NCBI GenBank assembly: GCA_964462515.1
Contig: CAYWXK010000019.1
Coordinates: forward strand, 1 to 64,000
Direction: 5' to 3'
Length of the DNA stretch: 64,000 nt
DNA from: CAYWXK01 sp964462515
Lineage (GTDB): Bacteria; Planctomycetota; Phycisphaerae; Sedimentisphaerales; Anaerobacaceae
Part shown: in pieces, positions 52,466 through 61,432 of the stretch
Layout of the letters: the number at the start of each line of letters is the position of its first letter
How positions within the stretch are numbered: position 1 is the first letter of the stretch
Notes under the pieces: generated by a model
Database searches by the model: none
The model's input: only the letters and a program-made list of their open reading frames with translations
Told to the model about the DNA's origin: nothing
Made by a program: the position numbers and the translations under genes

Positions 52466-52596
52466 AAGATTAAAGTTGTTTTTATTCATCTGTCGATTTT
52501 TCGGTATGGTTTATCCACAAATATTTTAGTGGTAAACCCGAAGACATAAAGAATTCATAGTGGGGGACAACGCTCTATGGTAAGTTTTTGAGCAAG

Positions 52597-54036
52597 ATGA
52601 GTTTGTCCAGAATTCTCGTAGTAGGCAAAGAATTCGAGCTTCAAGAGCTGGCTCAGCAGATTGGTCAACAGATTTTCATGGCCGACTGTCTGGCTGACGC
52701 TGTCAATCTTACTGAAACAATCACTCCTGATTTGGTTCTTTTTGACCATCATTTTGGACCGGACTTTTTCCGGCAATTCCATAGCGAGACCCATAAAAAT
52801 TTAATCAATGCTCCTATCATAGTAGTTGGCAGCGAAGATAGTTACGCTAACAGCTCCTCAGAATTTATATGCGCTGGTGCACACTCATACCTGTGCGATA
52901 GGCATAATTACAGCCGGCTACAGGAAATCGCAAACCAGATAGAAAGCAAGCTTGGCAATATCGATGCTAAAGTAAATAAAAGCCGTTACTTCGTCGAAGA
53001 CCTTGCGGCTTCTACCGGTATGGTTGGCCATAGTAAAGCAATCATCGAGACGCTTAAAATGATTAAGCTGGTCGCAAACAGCCAGTGTAATCCGATTCTA
53101 ATAGCTGGTGAAACAGGCACCGGTAAAGAGCTGGCGGCAAGAGCCATACATTCTCTCAAACATCCAAATCAGGAGTTTGTAGATGTAAATTGCGCATCTC
53201 TTACTGAAAACCTGCTGGAGAGTGAGCTTTTTGGTCACGTTAAGGGGGCTTTTACAGGAGCTGACCGTGAAAAAATAGGGCTTTTAGAGTTGGCAGGTTC
53301 CGGCACTATTTTCCTCGATGAAATCAGTGAAATTCCACTCGAACTTCAGGCCAAGTTATTGCGCGTGCTTCAGGAAAAGACCTTCCGTAAGGTTGGGGGT
53401 ATCAAGAATATTGAATCTAATGCCACGATAATAGTCTCAAGTAATCGCAACCTTCTCCAGGAGGTTCGCGCTAACCGCTTTCGGCGAGACCTCTACTACC
53501 GGTTAAATATCGTTCCGATTCCCATTGCACCCTTAAGGTCACCGGAACGAAAGGACGACATCGAACTGCTGGCTGAGTATTTTTTGAAAACTTCAACTAT
53601 ATGTCCGGAAAAAAACAACAAAATAATATCACTAACCAAATTTTCCATTGAAGCCCTGCAAAACCATATCTGGCCCGGCAACGTTCGTGAGATGCGTAAT
53701 GTCATCGACAGAGCAATACTGCTGGAAACAACAGACAAAATAGGATTGAACAGCATAATACTTGACCCGCCAGAATCAGCCCAGCCATCGAACAGCCCAA
53801 CAATTAGCCAGCTTGATAGCTTTTCACTTGCAAAAGCCGAACAAGAGCTAATCTTCAGCGCTCTGGAAGAAACTAACTGGCAAAAGACAAAGGCTGCGGC
53901 GCTTCTGGGTATTACAAGGGCTACCCTCTACGCAAAAGTGAAACAGTATAATATCGAGAGGGATTCGCACTTCACAAGAGAGTCTCAAAGACAATTTCCC
54001 ACCGCAACCGCCGTTCTACCTGTAACGGTTTCGTGA
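52597..54036 (+). CDS. sigma-54-dependent NtrC-family transcriptional activator (first)
   Basis: 479 residues from ATG 52597. A TTG at 52588 is an alternative start; counted from the TTG the protein has 482. The receiver-like domain (about 4-115) keeps the Asp in PDLVLFDHHF, but the acidic pocket is replaced (LVVGKEFE) and the conserved Lys is absent (SYLCDRHNY). The AAA+ domain has Walker A GETGTGKE (174-181, TTG numbering), the sigma-54 contact loop GAFTGA (220-225) and Walker B GTIFLDEI. A Fis-type HTH (EETNWQKTKAAALLGITRATLYAKV) ends the protein. It should activate sigma-54 promoters of this cluster, probably without ordinary phosphorylation. Divergent from the flgD operon. Confidence 0.88.
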   Translation: MSLSRILVVGKEFELQELAQQIGQQIFMADCLADAVNLTETITPDLVLFDHHFGPDFFRQFHSETHKNLINAPIIVVGSEDSYANSSSEFICAGAHSYLCDRHNYSRLQEIANQIESKLGNIDAKVNKSRYFVEDLAASTGMVGHSKAIIETLKMIKLVANSQCNPILIAGETGTGKELAARAIHSLKHPNQEFVDVNCASLTENLLESELFGHVKGAFTGADREKIGLLELAGSGTIFLDEISEIPLELQAKLLRVLQEKTFRKVGGIKNIESNATIIVSSNRNLLQEVRANRFRRDLYYRLNIVPIPIAPLRSPERKDDIELLAEYFLKTSTICPEKNNKIISLTKFSIEALQNHIWPGNVREMRNVIDRAILLETTDKIGLNSIILDPPESAQPSNSPTISQLDSFSLAKAEQELIFSALEETNWQKTKAAALLGITRATLYAKVKQYNIERDSHFTRESQRQFPTATAVLPVTVS

Positions 54037-54092
54037 CGATTTTGAGGCTGTTGATTGCTACTTTCGCTTTTTGTCAGAAAATCTGTCGGCAC

Positions 54093-54107
54093 GTATAGAA
54101 TCCTGAC
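54093..54107 (+). promoter_or_regulatory. upstream activator element of the TPR-gene promoter
   Basis: GTATAGAATCCTGAC, identical in all 15 bases and in orientation to the element at 13638-13652, 111 bp before the sigma-54 -24 box. Between element and promoter both regions also share a looser CGATTTT...CAAAA...CCC-CTC pattern. Candidate enhancer for one of the flanking activators. Confidence 0.7.
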
Positions 54108-54203
54108 GCCTTTTATAACGCGGACCGCACAATGGGGCAAAGGCAGGTCGATTTTTGGTGCAAAAGCCCTCTAAACCCGCTCAAGACAGTGATTTACCAA
54201 ATC

Positions 54204-54218
54204 TGGCACAATTATTGC
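54204..54218 (+). promoter_or_regulatory. sigma-54 promoter of the large TPR gene
   Basis: TGGCAC-AATTA-TTGC. This is identical to the flgB promoter including the spacer, and the identity extends a few bases on either side (C before, T after). It is 88 bases before the ATG at 54307, so the TPR gene is transcriptionally tied to the basal-body operon. Confidence 0.88.
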
Positions 54219-54306
54219 TTATTTCTTTTGAAGACTTTTTGAAATGCGCACCTGGACTATGCAGATTGCCATTTATCGGCCTTTATCTTTGGGCAAGTTG
54301 TGAAAT

Positions 54307-56850
54307 ATGGCCGCAAGAAAAAATAAACAGGCTATTATCGAAGAAAGCACCTCGGAGGTCCTGTCGAACGGCGACTTATTTTCAGGCCAGAGCCCTGCAC
54401 AATTATCGGAGCAGGATGTGTTCGCCGGAGATCAAGATTTCTACAAGCTTCTGACGGATTCAGCTCAAACATCTTCGAAAAAGCTCGGCCTGGATATAAA
54501 ACCAGGCCAACATACGTTAATCCAGGTTAAGCGTTTTTTAACTCTTCAAAAAATTCTTGTAGGCAGCATTATTGTAATTTCGGTAGCGCTGCTATACACA
54601 TTATTAAAAACGCCTTCGAGGCATTCTGTTAACGCGGAAGTATCGGATGGAGGAAAAACACCAGCCATAATTAAAACCATAGCGGGTGATTTATCCGCCA
54701 CACGTATGGCGGATTTACCTCAGGCATCGGACAAGGTAATGGAAAAAGGAGAATCTGTTGTTCAAACACCACAGCCGCTATCTTTGAAAGTCGCGGACAC
54801 CTTCTATCTGCAAAAAAACTACGACAAAGCTTATACCGCTTACAAGCAGCTCCACCAAAGTGTTCTAACGAGCAATGACGAAGAATTGACCAGAGACTAT
54901 CTTCAGCTAAGAATGGCTTTGTGCATAGGAAAAACAGCCGATTCAGACCAAGCCGGTCGAATATTTAGAACTCTGCTGCAAAGTTGTTCACCTGCTGTAA
55001 GATTGTTCGCAAATTACTATCTGGCCTTGCTCGAAGTAGAAGCCGGACAATACTTGAAAGCACGAAGCAGAGCATACCAGACTATTGCGCTGACCGGAGC
55101 AGTAGAGCTTGACAAAAACGGGGCTTTAACAATCCATCGCGACTGCCATTTTATTGCAGCTGAAGCAATAACCAGAAATATCCTGTCACTTTGTAACGCC
55201 GACAAAGAGCTTCCGAAAGAATTGTGGAGTCATTCTGATGAATTTGAATCTCTAACTAACTTAGATGAACAGCAACTCCACACGCTTTTGAGCTCAGGCT
55301 CAGAACAATTAAGTAAAGGCGTGCTCGGTCCACAAATTCAAAGACTTGAACGGCAAGGCAGCTTCTACTGGTCGGTTACCTGCCAGGGAGCATCAATCGA
55401 AGAGCTATTTACGAGGTTTGCCGCCGATGCCGGGATTGATATTTTCTGGGTATTGAACAGGTCAGCAACTACGGAAGGGACAGAAGATTCCTTTCGCAAA
55501 AGGCCGGTGTGTATGTGTTTGCCGGCATTAACAATGTTAGAAGTTGTTACTGTTGCAGCCGGCCACGTTGGTTTATTAGGTCGTTTTGATGATAAAAAGA
55601 TACTAAAAGTTTTTGACCCGGCGGATTACACATCATTATCAGAACACCTCTCTTTACTTATTCCAGAGGCCATTTCGCTCTGGCAGGGATTTCTGCTTGC
55701 GTTCCACGATGACCAGCGCATCCCTAATGCTCATTTTGCGCTCGGGCTTCTACAGACACAAAAGGGACAGATGGCTGAGGCCATTGCAGAATACAAGCTG
55801 GTAGCCAATCGCTTTTCACAAACACCACTGGCGCCATTCGCGCTATTGAACTCCAGTAAATTGAAAGCCGGTCTTCGTGATTATGCCGGTGCCAGAGAGG
55901 ATTTAAGACGGCTTGTCGAACAATATCCTGACAACGAGTTCTATGGCCAGGCCTGTTTACAGTTTGCTGATACGACAATGCAGGCCGGACTCTGGGACGA
56001 AGCCGTGCGGCTTTATCGCAAAGTCTATAACCTTGGGCTGTCGCAGGAAACACAGATTGCCGCCTCACTGGGAGCAGCCAGATGCTGCTATAAAAAAGAG
56101 GACTATGCAGGCGCGGCTGAGTGGTCAACTGGCTATGTTGAGTTGGTTGGAACCAGCAAAACAAGCAATGAGCTGCCCAGGGTATATTTCATTTTAGGCA
56201 AAGCAAATCTGGCTCTGGGAAGGCTCCAGGAGGCTTGCGACGCCTTTGAACATACATTGGCGGGGCAGCTCTCGCGAGATGAATATGTGGAAACTATCTC
56301 GGCTTTAGTAGAGGCCAAGATTCAGCAAGGGCAGCTTATTGAGGCGCTTGAGGTGCTTGAGAATTTGCGGTCCTGGCAGTTTCCACAACAGCAGTATATC
56401 GAGATACTGCTGCTTAGAAGCAAAATCCTTCGCTCAATGGGGCTGGCGGATAAAGCCATTGTAACGCTCGGTGACAGTGCCGAATATCTGACTGACCCAC
56501 AGCTAAAGGCAAAAGTTTCTTTTGAGTTAGCTGAGTGTTCGGCTGCTAAAGGCAATCTGGAAGAGGCCCGCAGTCAGTTGACCGAGATTCTGGCATTAGT
56601 TGAGCCTGGGCCGCTTGCGCACGAGGTTGCCGTGAAACTGGCAGATGTTTGTTTGAAACTTGGCCAAGATGCGCAAACCATCTCAATTTGTTTGCAGTTG
56701 TTGGACTCGGAACCATCAGCACAGGTTAAGCAAAAGGCACTAAATATTTTAACAACAGCTTATCAACAACAAAAGAATTATGACAAGGCTGCGCTGGCCC
56801 TTTTGGGCCAGTGGGATAAGACCGACACCCTATCGCCAAAAAACAAATAA
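54307..56850 (+). CDS. single-pass membrane protein with large periplasmic TPR domain
   Basis: 847 residues. A polar N-terminus without signal peptide (1-78), one TM helix (about 82-100, ILVGSIIVISVALLYTLL), and then a long helical domain. A first TPR-like segment (about 150-260) is followed by a small globular part (about 345-430, EELFTRFAADAGIDIFWVL...). Dense TPR/Sel1-like repeats run from about 450 to 840 (AHFALGLLQTQKGQMAEAIAEYKLVANRF, etc.). Topology should place the repeats in the periplasm. This plan matches PflB of Campylobacter motors more than any enzyme. A sigma-54 promoter with the flgB-type enhancer drives it, which ties it to motor building. Function is inferred, not shown. Confidence 0.78.
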   Translation: MAARKNKQAIIEESTSEVLSNGDLFSGQSPAQLSEQDVFAGDQDFYKLLTDSAQTSSKKLGLDIKPGQHTLIQVKRFLTLQKILVGSIIVISVALLYTLLKTPSRHSVNAEVSDGGKTPAIIKTIAGDLSATRMADLPQASDKVMEKGESVVQTPQPLSLKVADTFYLQKNYDKAYTAYKQLHQSVLTSNDEELTRDYLQLRMALCIGKTADSDQAGRIFRTLLQSCSPAVRLFANYYLALLEVEAGQYLKARSRAYQTIALTGAVELDKNGALTIHRDCHFIAAEAITRNILSLCNADKELPKELWSHSDEFESLTNLDEQQLHTLLSSGSEQLSKGVLGPQIQRLERQGSFYWSVTCQGASIEELFTRFAADAGIDIFWVLNRSATTEGTEDSFRKRPVCMCLPALTMLEVVTVAAGHVGLLGRFDDKKILKVFDPADYTSLSEHLSLLIPEAISLWQGFLLAFHDDQRIPNAHFALGLLQTQKGQMAEAIAEYKLVANRFSQTPLAPFALLNSSKLKAGLRDYAGAREDLRRLVEQYPDNEFYGQACLQFADTTMQAGLWDEAVRLYRKVYNLGLSQETQIAASLGAARCCYKKEDYAGAAEWSTGYVELVGTSKTSNELPRVYFILGKANLALGRLQEACDAFEHTLAGQLSRDEYVETISALVEAKIQQGQLIEALEVLENLRSWQFPQQQYIEILLLRSKILRSMGLADKAIVTLGDSAEYLTDPQLKAKVSFELAECSAAKGNLEEARSQLTEILALVEPGPLAHEVAVKLADVCLKLGQDAQTISICLQLLDSEPSAQVKQKALNILTTAYQQQKNYDKAALALLGQWDKTDTLSPKNK

Positions 56851-56893
56851 GAGCAAATGTCCCATGCAAAAAATGATAGAAATAGGAAAGCTA

Positions 56894-57766
56894 ATGCAAA
56901 TAAACATTATGACAAAAGAATTGCTGATAAAAGTGAGAGACAAGATTAGTGGATCTAAAAATTTTTGGGCACGCACTATGGTTTCGCAATGTTCGATCGG
57001 AGTTTTTGCGTTTCTGTTTTTGTCTTTTTGTTTGTCAGCACATCTCTTGAGCGCTGAGGTTCTGGACGTTCAGGTTGTGAAAGATGCCAACAAGGCGGCT
57101 ATAGTTAGCGAAAAACCGCAACAGAACGGGCCGACTATTGTCGGAAAAACACCGGCCAGCATCGGTAGCCAACTGTGGCGCGACAGAATTATCGCTCCCG
57201 AAAACAAAAATGATAACACAAGCAAAGATGAACTAAAGAAGCTGATTGAACAAATTCGGTCAGTTGAATTTAAGCAGCAGAAAATCCCTGAACCGGTGAT
57301 TGTCGTTAAGCCAGCATCGGCAGCAGAACCGAACAAAGCCTCACTCGGTATTCCTGCAAAAAAAGAGACTGAACCAAATCTGCCATATAAGCCGGTAGCA
57401 GACCAGACTTTGCAAATGCTAAAGAGCAAGTCGCAGCATCCCAAGCAGGTGACAAATCCTTTTCAATTAGCAGAGATTTTGTTTTTGAGCGGCCACGTGA
57501 AAGAGGCAGCAGCATTTTACCAGGAGGCCCTTAATCGCATAGACCCAAATGATGCGAGCGCAGCCGAAGATAGAGCCTGGATTTTATTCCAGATGGGCAA
57601 TTGTCTGCGAAAAGATGACCTGCCGGCAGCAACAAAGATGTATAGACAACTGGTCGCAGAACATCCCAATTCACCGTGGACGGAGTTAGCAAAAACAATT
57701 GAGAAGTTAGCCGATTGGTATCAGAAAGATAAACCCAAGGAGTTAATCGCAGAATTTAAGCGATAG
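56894..57766 (+). CDS. exported TPR-containing protein
   Basis: 290 residues from ATG 56894, chosen for the AGGAAAG 4-9 bases upstream and because the previous gene stops at 56850; ATGs at 56864 and 56909 are possible. A hydrophobic segment (about 36-55, IGVFAFLFLSFCLSAHLL) looks like a signal peptide or anchor. A polar low-complexity stretch with Pro and Lys follows (about 60-185). Two or three C-terminal TPR units complete it (about 190-285, FQLAEILFLSGHVKEAAAFYQEALNRI). It should act in the periplasm beside the larger TPR protein. Both lie between the two activator genes. It could be a PflA-like partner, but it is much shorter. Confidence 0.65.
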   Translation: MQINIMTKELLIKVRDKISGSKNFWARTMVSQCSIGVFAFLFLSFCLSAHLLSAEVLDVQVVKDANKAAIVSEKPQQNGPTIVGKTPASIGSQLWRDRIIAPENKNDNTSKDELKKLIEQIRSVEFKQQKIPEPVIVVKPASAAEPNKASLGIPAKKETEPNLPYKPVADQTLQMLKSKSQHPKQVTNPFQLAEILFLSGHVKEAAAFYQEALNRIDPNDASAAEDRAWILFQMGNCLRKDDLPAATKMYRQLVAEHPNSPWTELAKTIEKLADWYQKDKPKELIAEFKR

Positions 57767-57799
57767 ATTTTAGGAACTTCTGTTAACACGGGCTACGAA

Positions 57800-59383
57800 A
57801 TGAAAACCGCTTCACAAGAAGAACAAAGTAAGGCGAAGATGAGCAAAGTCAAGGTTAACAACACAAACCTGCACCAACATCAAGATAATATTGCGAATGT
57901 ACTGATAGTTGGTGACGATGATGAGTCGATTCGGTTTATGCTTGGAATTCTGGCTCAAAGAGGAATTTGCGGCATCGTCTCTAACGATAAAAAAAGGGCA
58001 ATTGATTCTATCGAGAATAGCAGTTGTGACCTTGTATTTACTGGCGACAAGATAAGCCGTGGAGCGGACGCCCCCGGCCAGCTGCAGGACGGATTTGAAC
58101 TACTTGCGAAAATCAAGACAAACTGGCCGGAGCTGCCGGTTATTATGGTGGCGAGCGATGAAAATCAGCAGATGCAACATAAACAACGAACCATTGAAAC
58201 AGCGGTGAAAGCCATTCGCGAGGGTTGCCGTGACTTTCTAACCAGGCCGCTGGAGGAAGAGAAGATTAACAGCATACTGGATACTCTACTACCAAACCAC
58301 CGTGTGTCAGCGATAACATCTGCTTATGATGCTACCACTCGTCTTTATCAGATTGTAGGCAAAAGTGCAAAACTAACTCAAGCGGTCGAGTTAGCCAAGA
58401 GAGTAGCACCAACATCTGTGCCGGTTTTAATAACCGGCGAAAGCGGAACAGGCAAAGAGCTGATTTCCTACCTTATTCACCAGGAAAGCCGAAGAGCAAA
58501 TGGGCCGTATATTAAAGTAAATTGCACGGCACTGAGCGATTCGCTTTTAGAGAGCGAGCTTTTTGGTCACGAGAAAGGGGCCTTCACCGGGGCCTATAGC
58601 CAGCGTAAAGGTCGATTCGAAATGGCTCATGGCGGAACCTTGCTGCTGGATGAAATTAGCGAAACGCCGATGAGATTTCAGGCCAAGCTGCTGCGAGCGC
58701 TCGAGCAGCAAGATTTTGAGCGTGTTGGTGGAAACGAAAATGTCCAAGTCGATGTGCGGGTCATAAGCACAACCAATAAAGATTTATTTCAGGAGGTCCG
58801 ACAGGGCAGGTTCCGCCAGGACCTTTATTATCGGATAACCGGTGTCAGATTACTTATACCGCCTCTGAGAGAGCGCAAGGAGGATTTGCCGGACTTTGTG
58901 TGGCATTTTATCAATCTCTATGCGCGCGAAGGTCAGCGCTGCATCAAAAAAATTGATGATGTGATGATGGGGATTTTTGCCAATTACGATTGGCCCGGCA
59001 ATGTGCGGCAGTTGCGAAATGCCGTGCGAACATCGCTGATTCTGGGCGCAGGTGAAACTCTCTCTTTAGCAGATGTCTCCTGGCTCTTTGATGAATTGCA
59101 GCCCCTTGTGCAGAAAAATTGCAGCGATTTTTCAAAACAAGGGAGCAATTGTGAATCAACCGGTCGGTTACAAAATGGGACATTTGAGGTGCAGAATAGA
59201 GTCGAGAGTTCGGGACTTGGAGGAATACCGCTTGAGCAAATAGAGCGACAGGCAATTCTGGAGACTTTGCACCAAACGGCAGGCAACCAGACAAAAGCTG
59301 CAAAGGTGCTGGGTATAAGCGACCGGACATTAAGAGACAAAATTCACCGGTATCGAAAAGAAGGCTGTCTCCAGACAATTTAA
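57800..59383 (+). CDS. sigma-54-dependent NtrC-family transcriptional activator (second)
   Basis: 527 residues. The receiver domain (about 32-155) keeps the acidic pocket (VGDDDES). The phospho-acceptor position is Gly82 with Asp83 one residue later (LVFTGDK), an acidic/Gln insertion follows, and the conserved Lys is Arg (DFLTRP). The AAA+ domain has Walker A GESGTGKE (213-220), GAFTGA (260-265) and Walker B GTLLLDEI. The Fis-type HTH at the end reads GNQTKAAKVLGISDRTLRDKI. It resembles FlrC/FleR-type flagellar regulators. It lies between the TPR genes and fliL, so it may control the TPR genes, the fliL operon, or the distant sigma-54 promoters. Activation by atypical phosphorylation or by partner binding is possible. 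Confidence 0.88.
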   Translation: MKTASQEEQSKAKMSKVKVNNTNLHQHQDNIANVLIVGDDDESIRFMLGILAQRGICGIVSNDKKRAIDSIENSSCDLVFTGDKISRGADAPGQLQDGFELLAKIKTNWPELPVIMVASDENQQMQHKQRTIETAVKAIREGCRDFLTRPLEEEKINSILDTLLPNHRVSAITSAYDATTRLYQIVGKSAKLTQAVELAKRVAPTSVPVLITGESGTGKELISYLIHQESRRANGPYIKVNCTALSDSLLESELFGHEKGAFTGAYSQRKGRFEMAHGGTLLLDEISETPMRFQAKLLRALEQQDFERVGGNENVQVDVRVISTTNKDLFQEVRQGRFRQDLYYRITGVRLLIPPLRERKEDLPDFVWHFINLYAREGQRCIKKIDDVMMGIFANYDWPGNVRQLRNAVRTSLILGAGETLSLADVSWLFDELQPLVQKNCSDFSKQGSNCESTGRLQNGTFEVQNRVESSGLGGIPLEQIERQAILETLHQTAGNQTKAAKVLGISDRTLRDKIHRYRKEGCLQTI

Positions 59384-59415
59384 TAGCAATATTCTAATTA
59401 AAAGTTGAGGCAAAA

Positions 59416-60000
59416 ATGGCAGATGAAGGCCAGACAAAAGAAAAGGAAAAGCAAGAAGAGCCAAAAACGGAAAAGACCGGCAAAGTGGGTCTAATTAAGC
59501 GGTTCCTGCCGTGGATAATACTCGGTGCTGTCGTAATAATCTTTGCCGGCACAGGTTTTGTTCTCGGTCGGGTCCTGGCTGGTCCCGGCACGACCGAGAC
59601 AGAGCAGTCATCGCAGCAAAACCAGAAAACTCAGGTAGAGAGCCTGAAAGCAGATGATTTAACAAAAGACACGAAAAAAGTTTGGTATTACGACTTAGAG
59701 CCTGTCATAGCAAATCTGGATGAGCCAAACGTAACACGTTATGTCCGTGCATCTTTGATTCTGGAGATAGGTCCGGAGATAGACCAGGAAAAGGGAAAAG
59801 CCTTCCTTGATGAGAAAAAACCTGTTTTGACAAACTGGCTGGCTATCTATCTTGCCAGTCTAAATCTTGAGGACATTAGAGGCGAAAAGAACTTAAAAGG
59901 TATTCAGATGCAAATCCTCGATGCTTTTAATGAAAAACTTTTTCCTGATAGCAAGCCCCGAATCAGCCAGATTCTTTTTAGGGAATTCGCTATACAATGA
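59416..60000 (+). CDS. fliL: flagellar basal-body-associated protein FliL
   Basis: 194 residues. A highly charged cytoplasmic N-terminus (1-34), one TM helix (about 35-56, WIILGAVVIIFAGTGFVLG), then the periplasmic FliL domain (about 90-194), with YYDLEPVIANLDEPNVTRYVRASLILEI and the conserved end LFPDSKPRISQILFREFAIQ. FliL surrounds stators and modulates torque. GAGG precedes the ATG. Its stop overlaps the fliM start (ATGA). Confidence 0.92.
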   Translation: MADEGQTKEKEKQEEPKTEKTGKVGLIKRFLPWIILGAVVIIFAGTGFVLGRVLAGPGTTETEQSSQQNQKTQVESLKADDLTKDTKKVWYYDLEPVIANLDEPNVTRYVRASLILEIGPEIDQEKGKAFLDEKKPVLTNWLAIYLASLNLEDIRGEKNLKGIQMQILDAFNEKLFPDSKPRISQILFREFAIQ

Positions 60001-60989
60001 ACGGCCTGGATACTCACAATCTAAGTAAGGAAAAGATACAACAACTTTTAGCGAGCCTGGGTTCAAGGCCCGCCGAAGATGCTACGCAAATAGAGGCCGT
60101 GGAATATAACTGGCGCCAGCCTCGTTATTTTAGCGGCGAACAATTAAAATCGCTCAAGGACTTCATAGAAAAAGTAGCCGCAGCATTCGCGGAAAGACTT
60201 GCAAGCTTTTCTCACAACACCTTTAACGTGATAGTTTCTTCAACCACTGAACACTGCTGGAATGAATTTCTTATTTCGCCCAAGGAAAGCAAAAAGAACG
60301 ATTACTACTTAACTTTTGGCAGTGAACATAGAAATCCGTGCGGATTTATTGACTTATCCTCACAAGCCGCAATTGTCCTATCAACGCAATTACTTGGTGA
60401 CACTGAATCTGAAAACGGCCCCCGGAGGAATTTATCAGAGCTGGAAGAATCGCTTCTTTTAGATACCGCCTCTGCCCTCATAGAGGTTTTTTCCCCGATA
60501 AACCGGGGTTGTGGAAAGTATGCATTTCAGCCGGCCAAAAGTTTCGTGCGAGGACAATTACCCCTTGAGCTGCAAGGCACAGAAGAGCTATTCAAAATTG
60601 TTTTTGCAATCAAGAAAGCCGATGCGGCTGATAGCTTTGAAATTTGCATTTTAATACTTTGCAGCGAGCTTGAGCGCGCTACAGGAATAACCACAGCAAC
60701 CGGCGACGAATCATCTGCCAAAAAAATTTCGCAAGCGATTGTTGAGCATATCGAGCGAATACTGGTTCCCGTTGGGGTCAGATTGTCCTCCACTTCCCTG
60801 AGCTTTGGGGAAATAATGAATTTGCAGGTCGATGATGTTCTGGTTCTCGATAAGAAAATTGATGAGCCTGTTGAATTACTTGCGGGCAGCCGAACTGTTT
60901 GCCGGGGCCGACCTGCAAAATCAGAAGGCGAGTATGCGATGATAATTACAGAACCGCTTTATACTACCTCACAAAATAAGGCGAACTAA
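59997..60989 (+). CDS. fliM: flagellar motor switch protein FliM
   Basis: 330 residues. The N-terminus keeps a degenerate CheY-binding helix (LSKEKIQQLLASLG, compare LSQDEIDALL). The middle domain (about 40-235) is divergent. The C-terminal SpoA domain (about 245-320) has VGVRLSSTSLSFGEIMNLQVDDVLVLDKKIDEPVEL, which is diagnostic for FliM/FliN. It links FliG and FliN in the C-ring. The middle domain lacks the usual strongly conserved GGxG segment, so the sequence is unusual but clearly a FliM by position and SpoA domain. Confidence 0.85.
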   Translation: MNGLDTHNLSKEKIQQLLASLGSRPAEDATQIEAVEYNWRQPRYFSGEQLKSLKDFIEKVAAAFAERLASFSHNTFNVIVSSTTEHCWNEFLISPKESKKNDYYLTFGSEHRNPCGFIDLSSQAAIVLSTQLLGDTESENGPRRNLSELEESLLLDTASALIEVFSPINRGCGKYAFQPAKSFVRGQLPLELQGTEELFKIVFAIKKADAADSFEICILILCSELERATGITTATGDESSAKKISQAIVEHIERILVPVGVRLSSTSLSFGEIMNLQVDDVLVLDKKIDEPVELLAGSRTVCRGRPAKSEGEYAMIITEPLYTTSQNKAN

Positions 60990-61018
60990 AGATTCGTAAT
61001 CCAAAAGGAAACGAAAAT

Positions 61019-61432
61019 ATGGCAAAAACAGATAAAGCAGTTGCCGTTAAAGAGAAAGAAGAGCAAGAAAATAATGTTTCAGAAGCAGACTCAAAAACGC
61101 AGGTTCAATCTGTCGAATTTCCCGAGGCTGCCGAGAACGAATCAGTCGGTTCCGGTGGAAGTATTGATATTCTACTCGATATGGATGTCCCCATTACGGT
61201 TGCCATAGGCAAAACAGAGATACCTGTTCGGCGGCTTTTGCAGCTCGGACCCGGGTCAGTGTTGAAACTCGGTAAACCGATTGATGAACCGGTAGAGCTA
61301 TACCTGCGAGACAGCAAATTTGCAACCGGAACTGTGGTGGTCGTGGACGACCACTTTGCTGTGAAAATAAAACAGATTCTCAGCCCCGGTGATTCCGGCG
61401 CTAACGTCACCAAGATGGAAAAGAAATCATAA
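61019..61432 (+). CDS. fliN: flagellar motor switch protein FliN
   Basis: 137 residues. The first 50 are an acidic, low-complexity extension. The SpoA domain (about 55-130) has ILLDMDVPITVAIGKTEIPVRRLLQLGPGSVLKLGKPIDEPVELYLRDSKFATGTVVVVDDHFAVKI. FliN forms the bottom of the C-ring and docks the FliH export complex. The stop codon overlaps the flhA start by one base. Confidence 0.94.
   Translation: MAKTDKAVAVKEKEEQENNVSEADSKTQVQSVEFPEAAENESVGSGGSIDILLDMDVPITVAIGKTEIPVRRLLQLGPGSVLKLGKPIDEPVELYLRDSKFATGTVVVVDDHFAVKIKQILSPGDSGANVTKMEKKS

Noticed and set aside
52577..52591. Four-codon leader frame (MVSF) ending at the TTG start of the first activator
   Set aside because: Too short to distinguish from chance, although a GGGGGA precedes it.
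54155..54454. Open frame of about 100 codons upstream of the large TPR gene
   Set aside because: It spans the sigma-54 promoter and overlaps the TPR gene start in another frame; composition and context show no coding signal.
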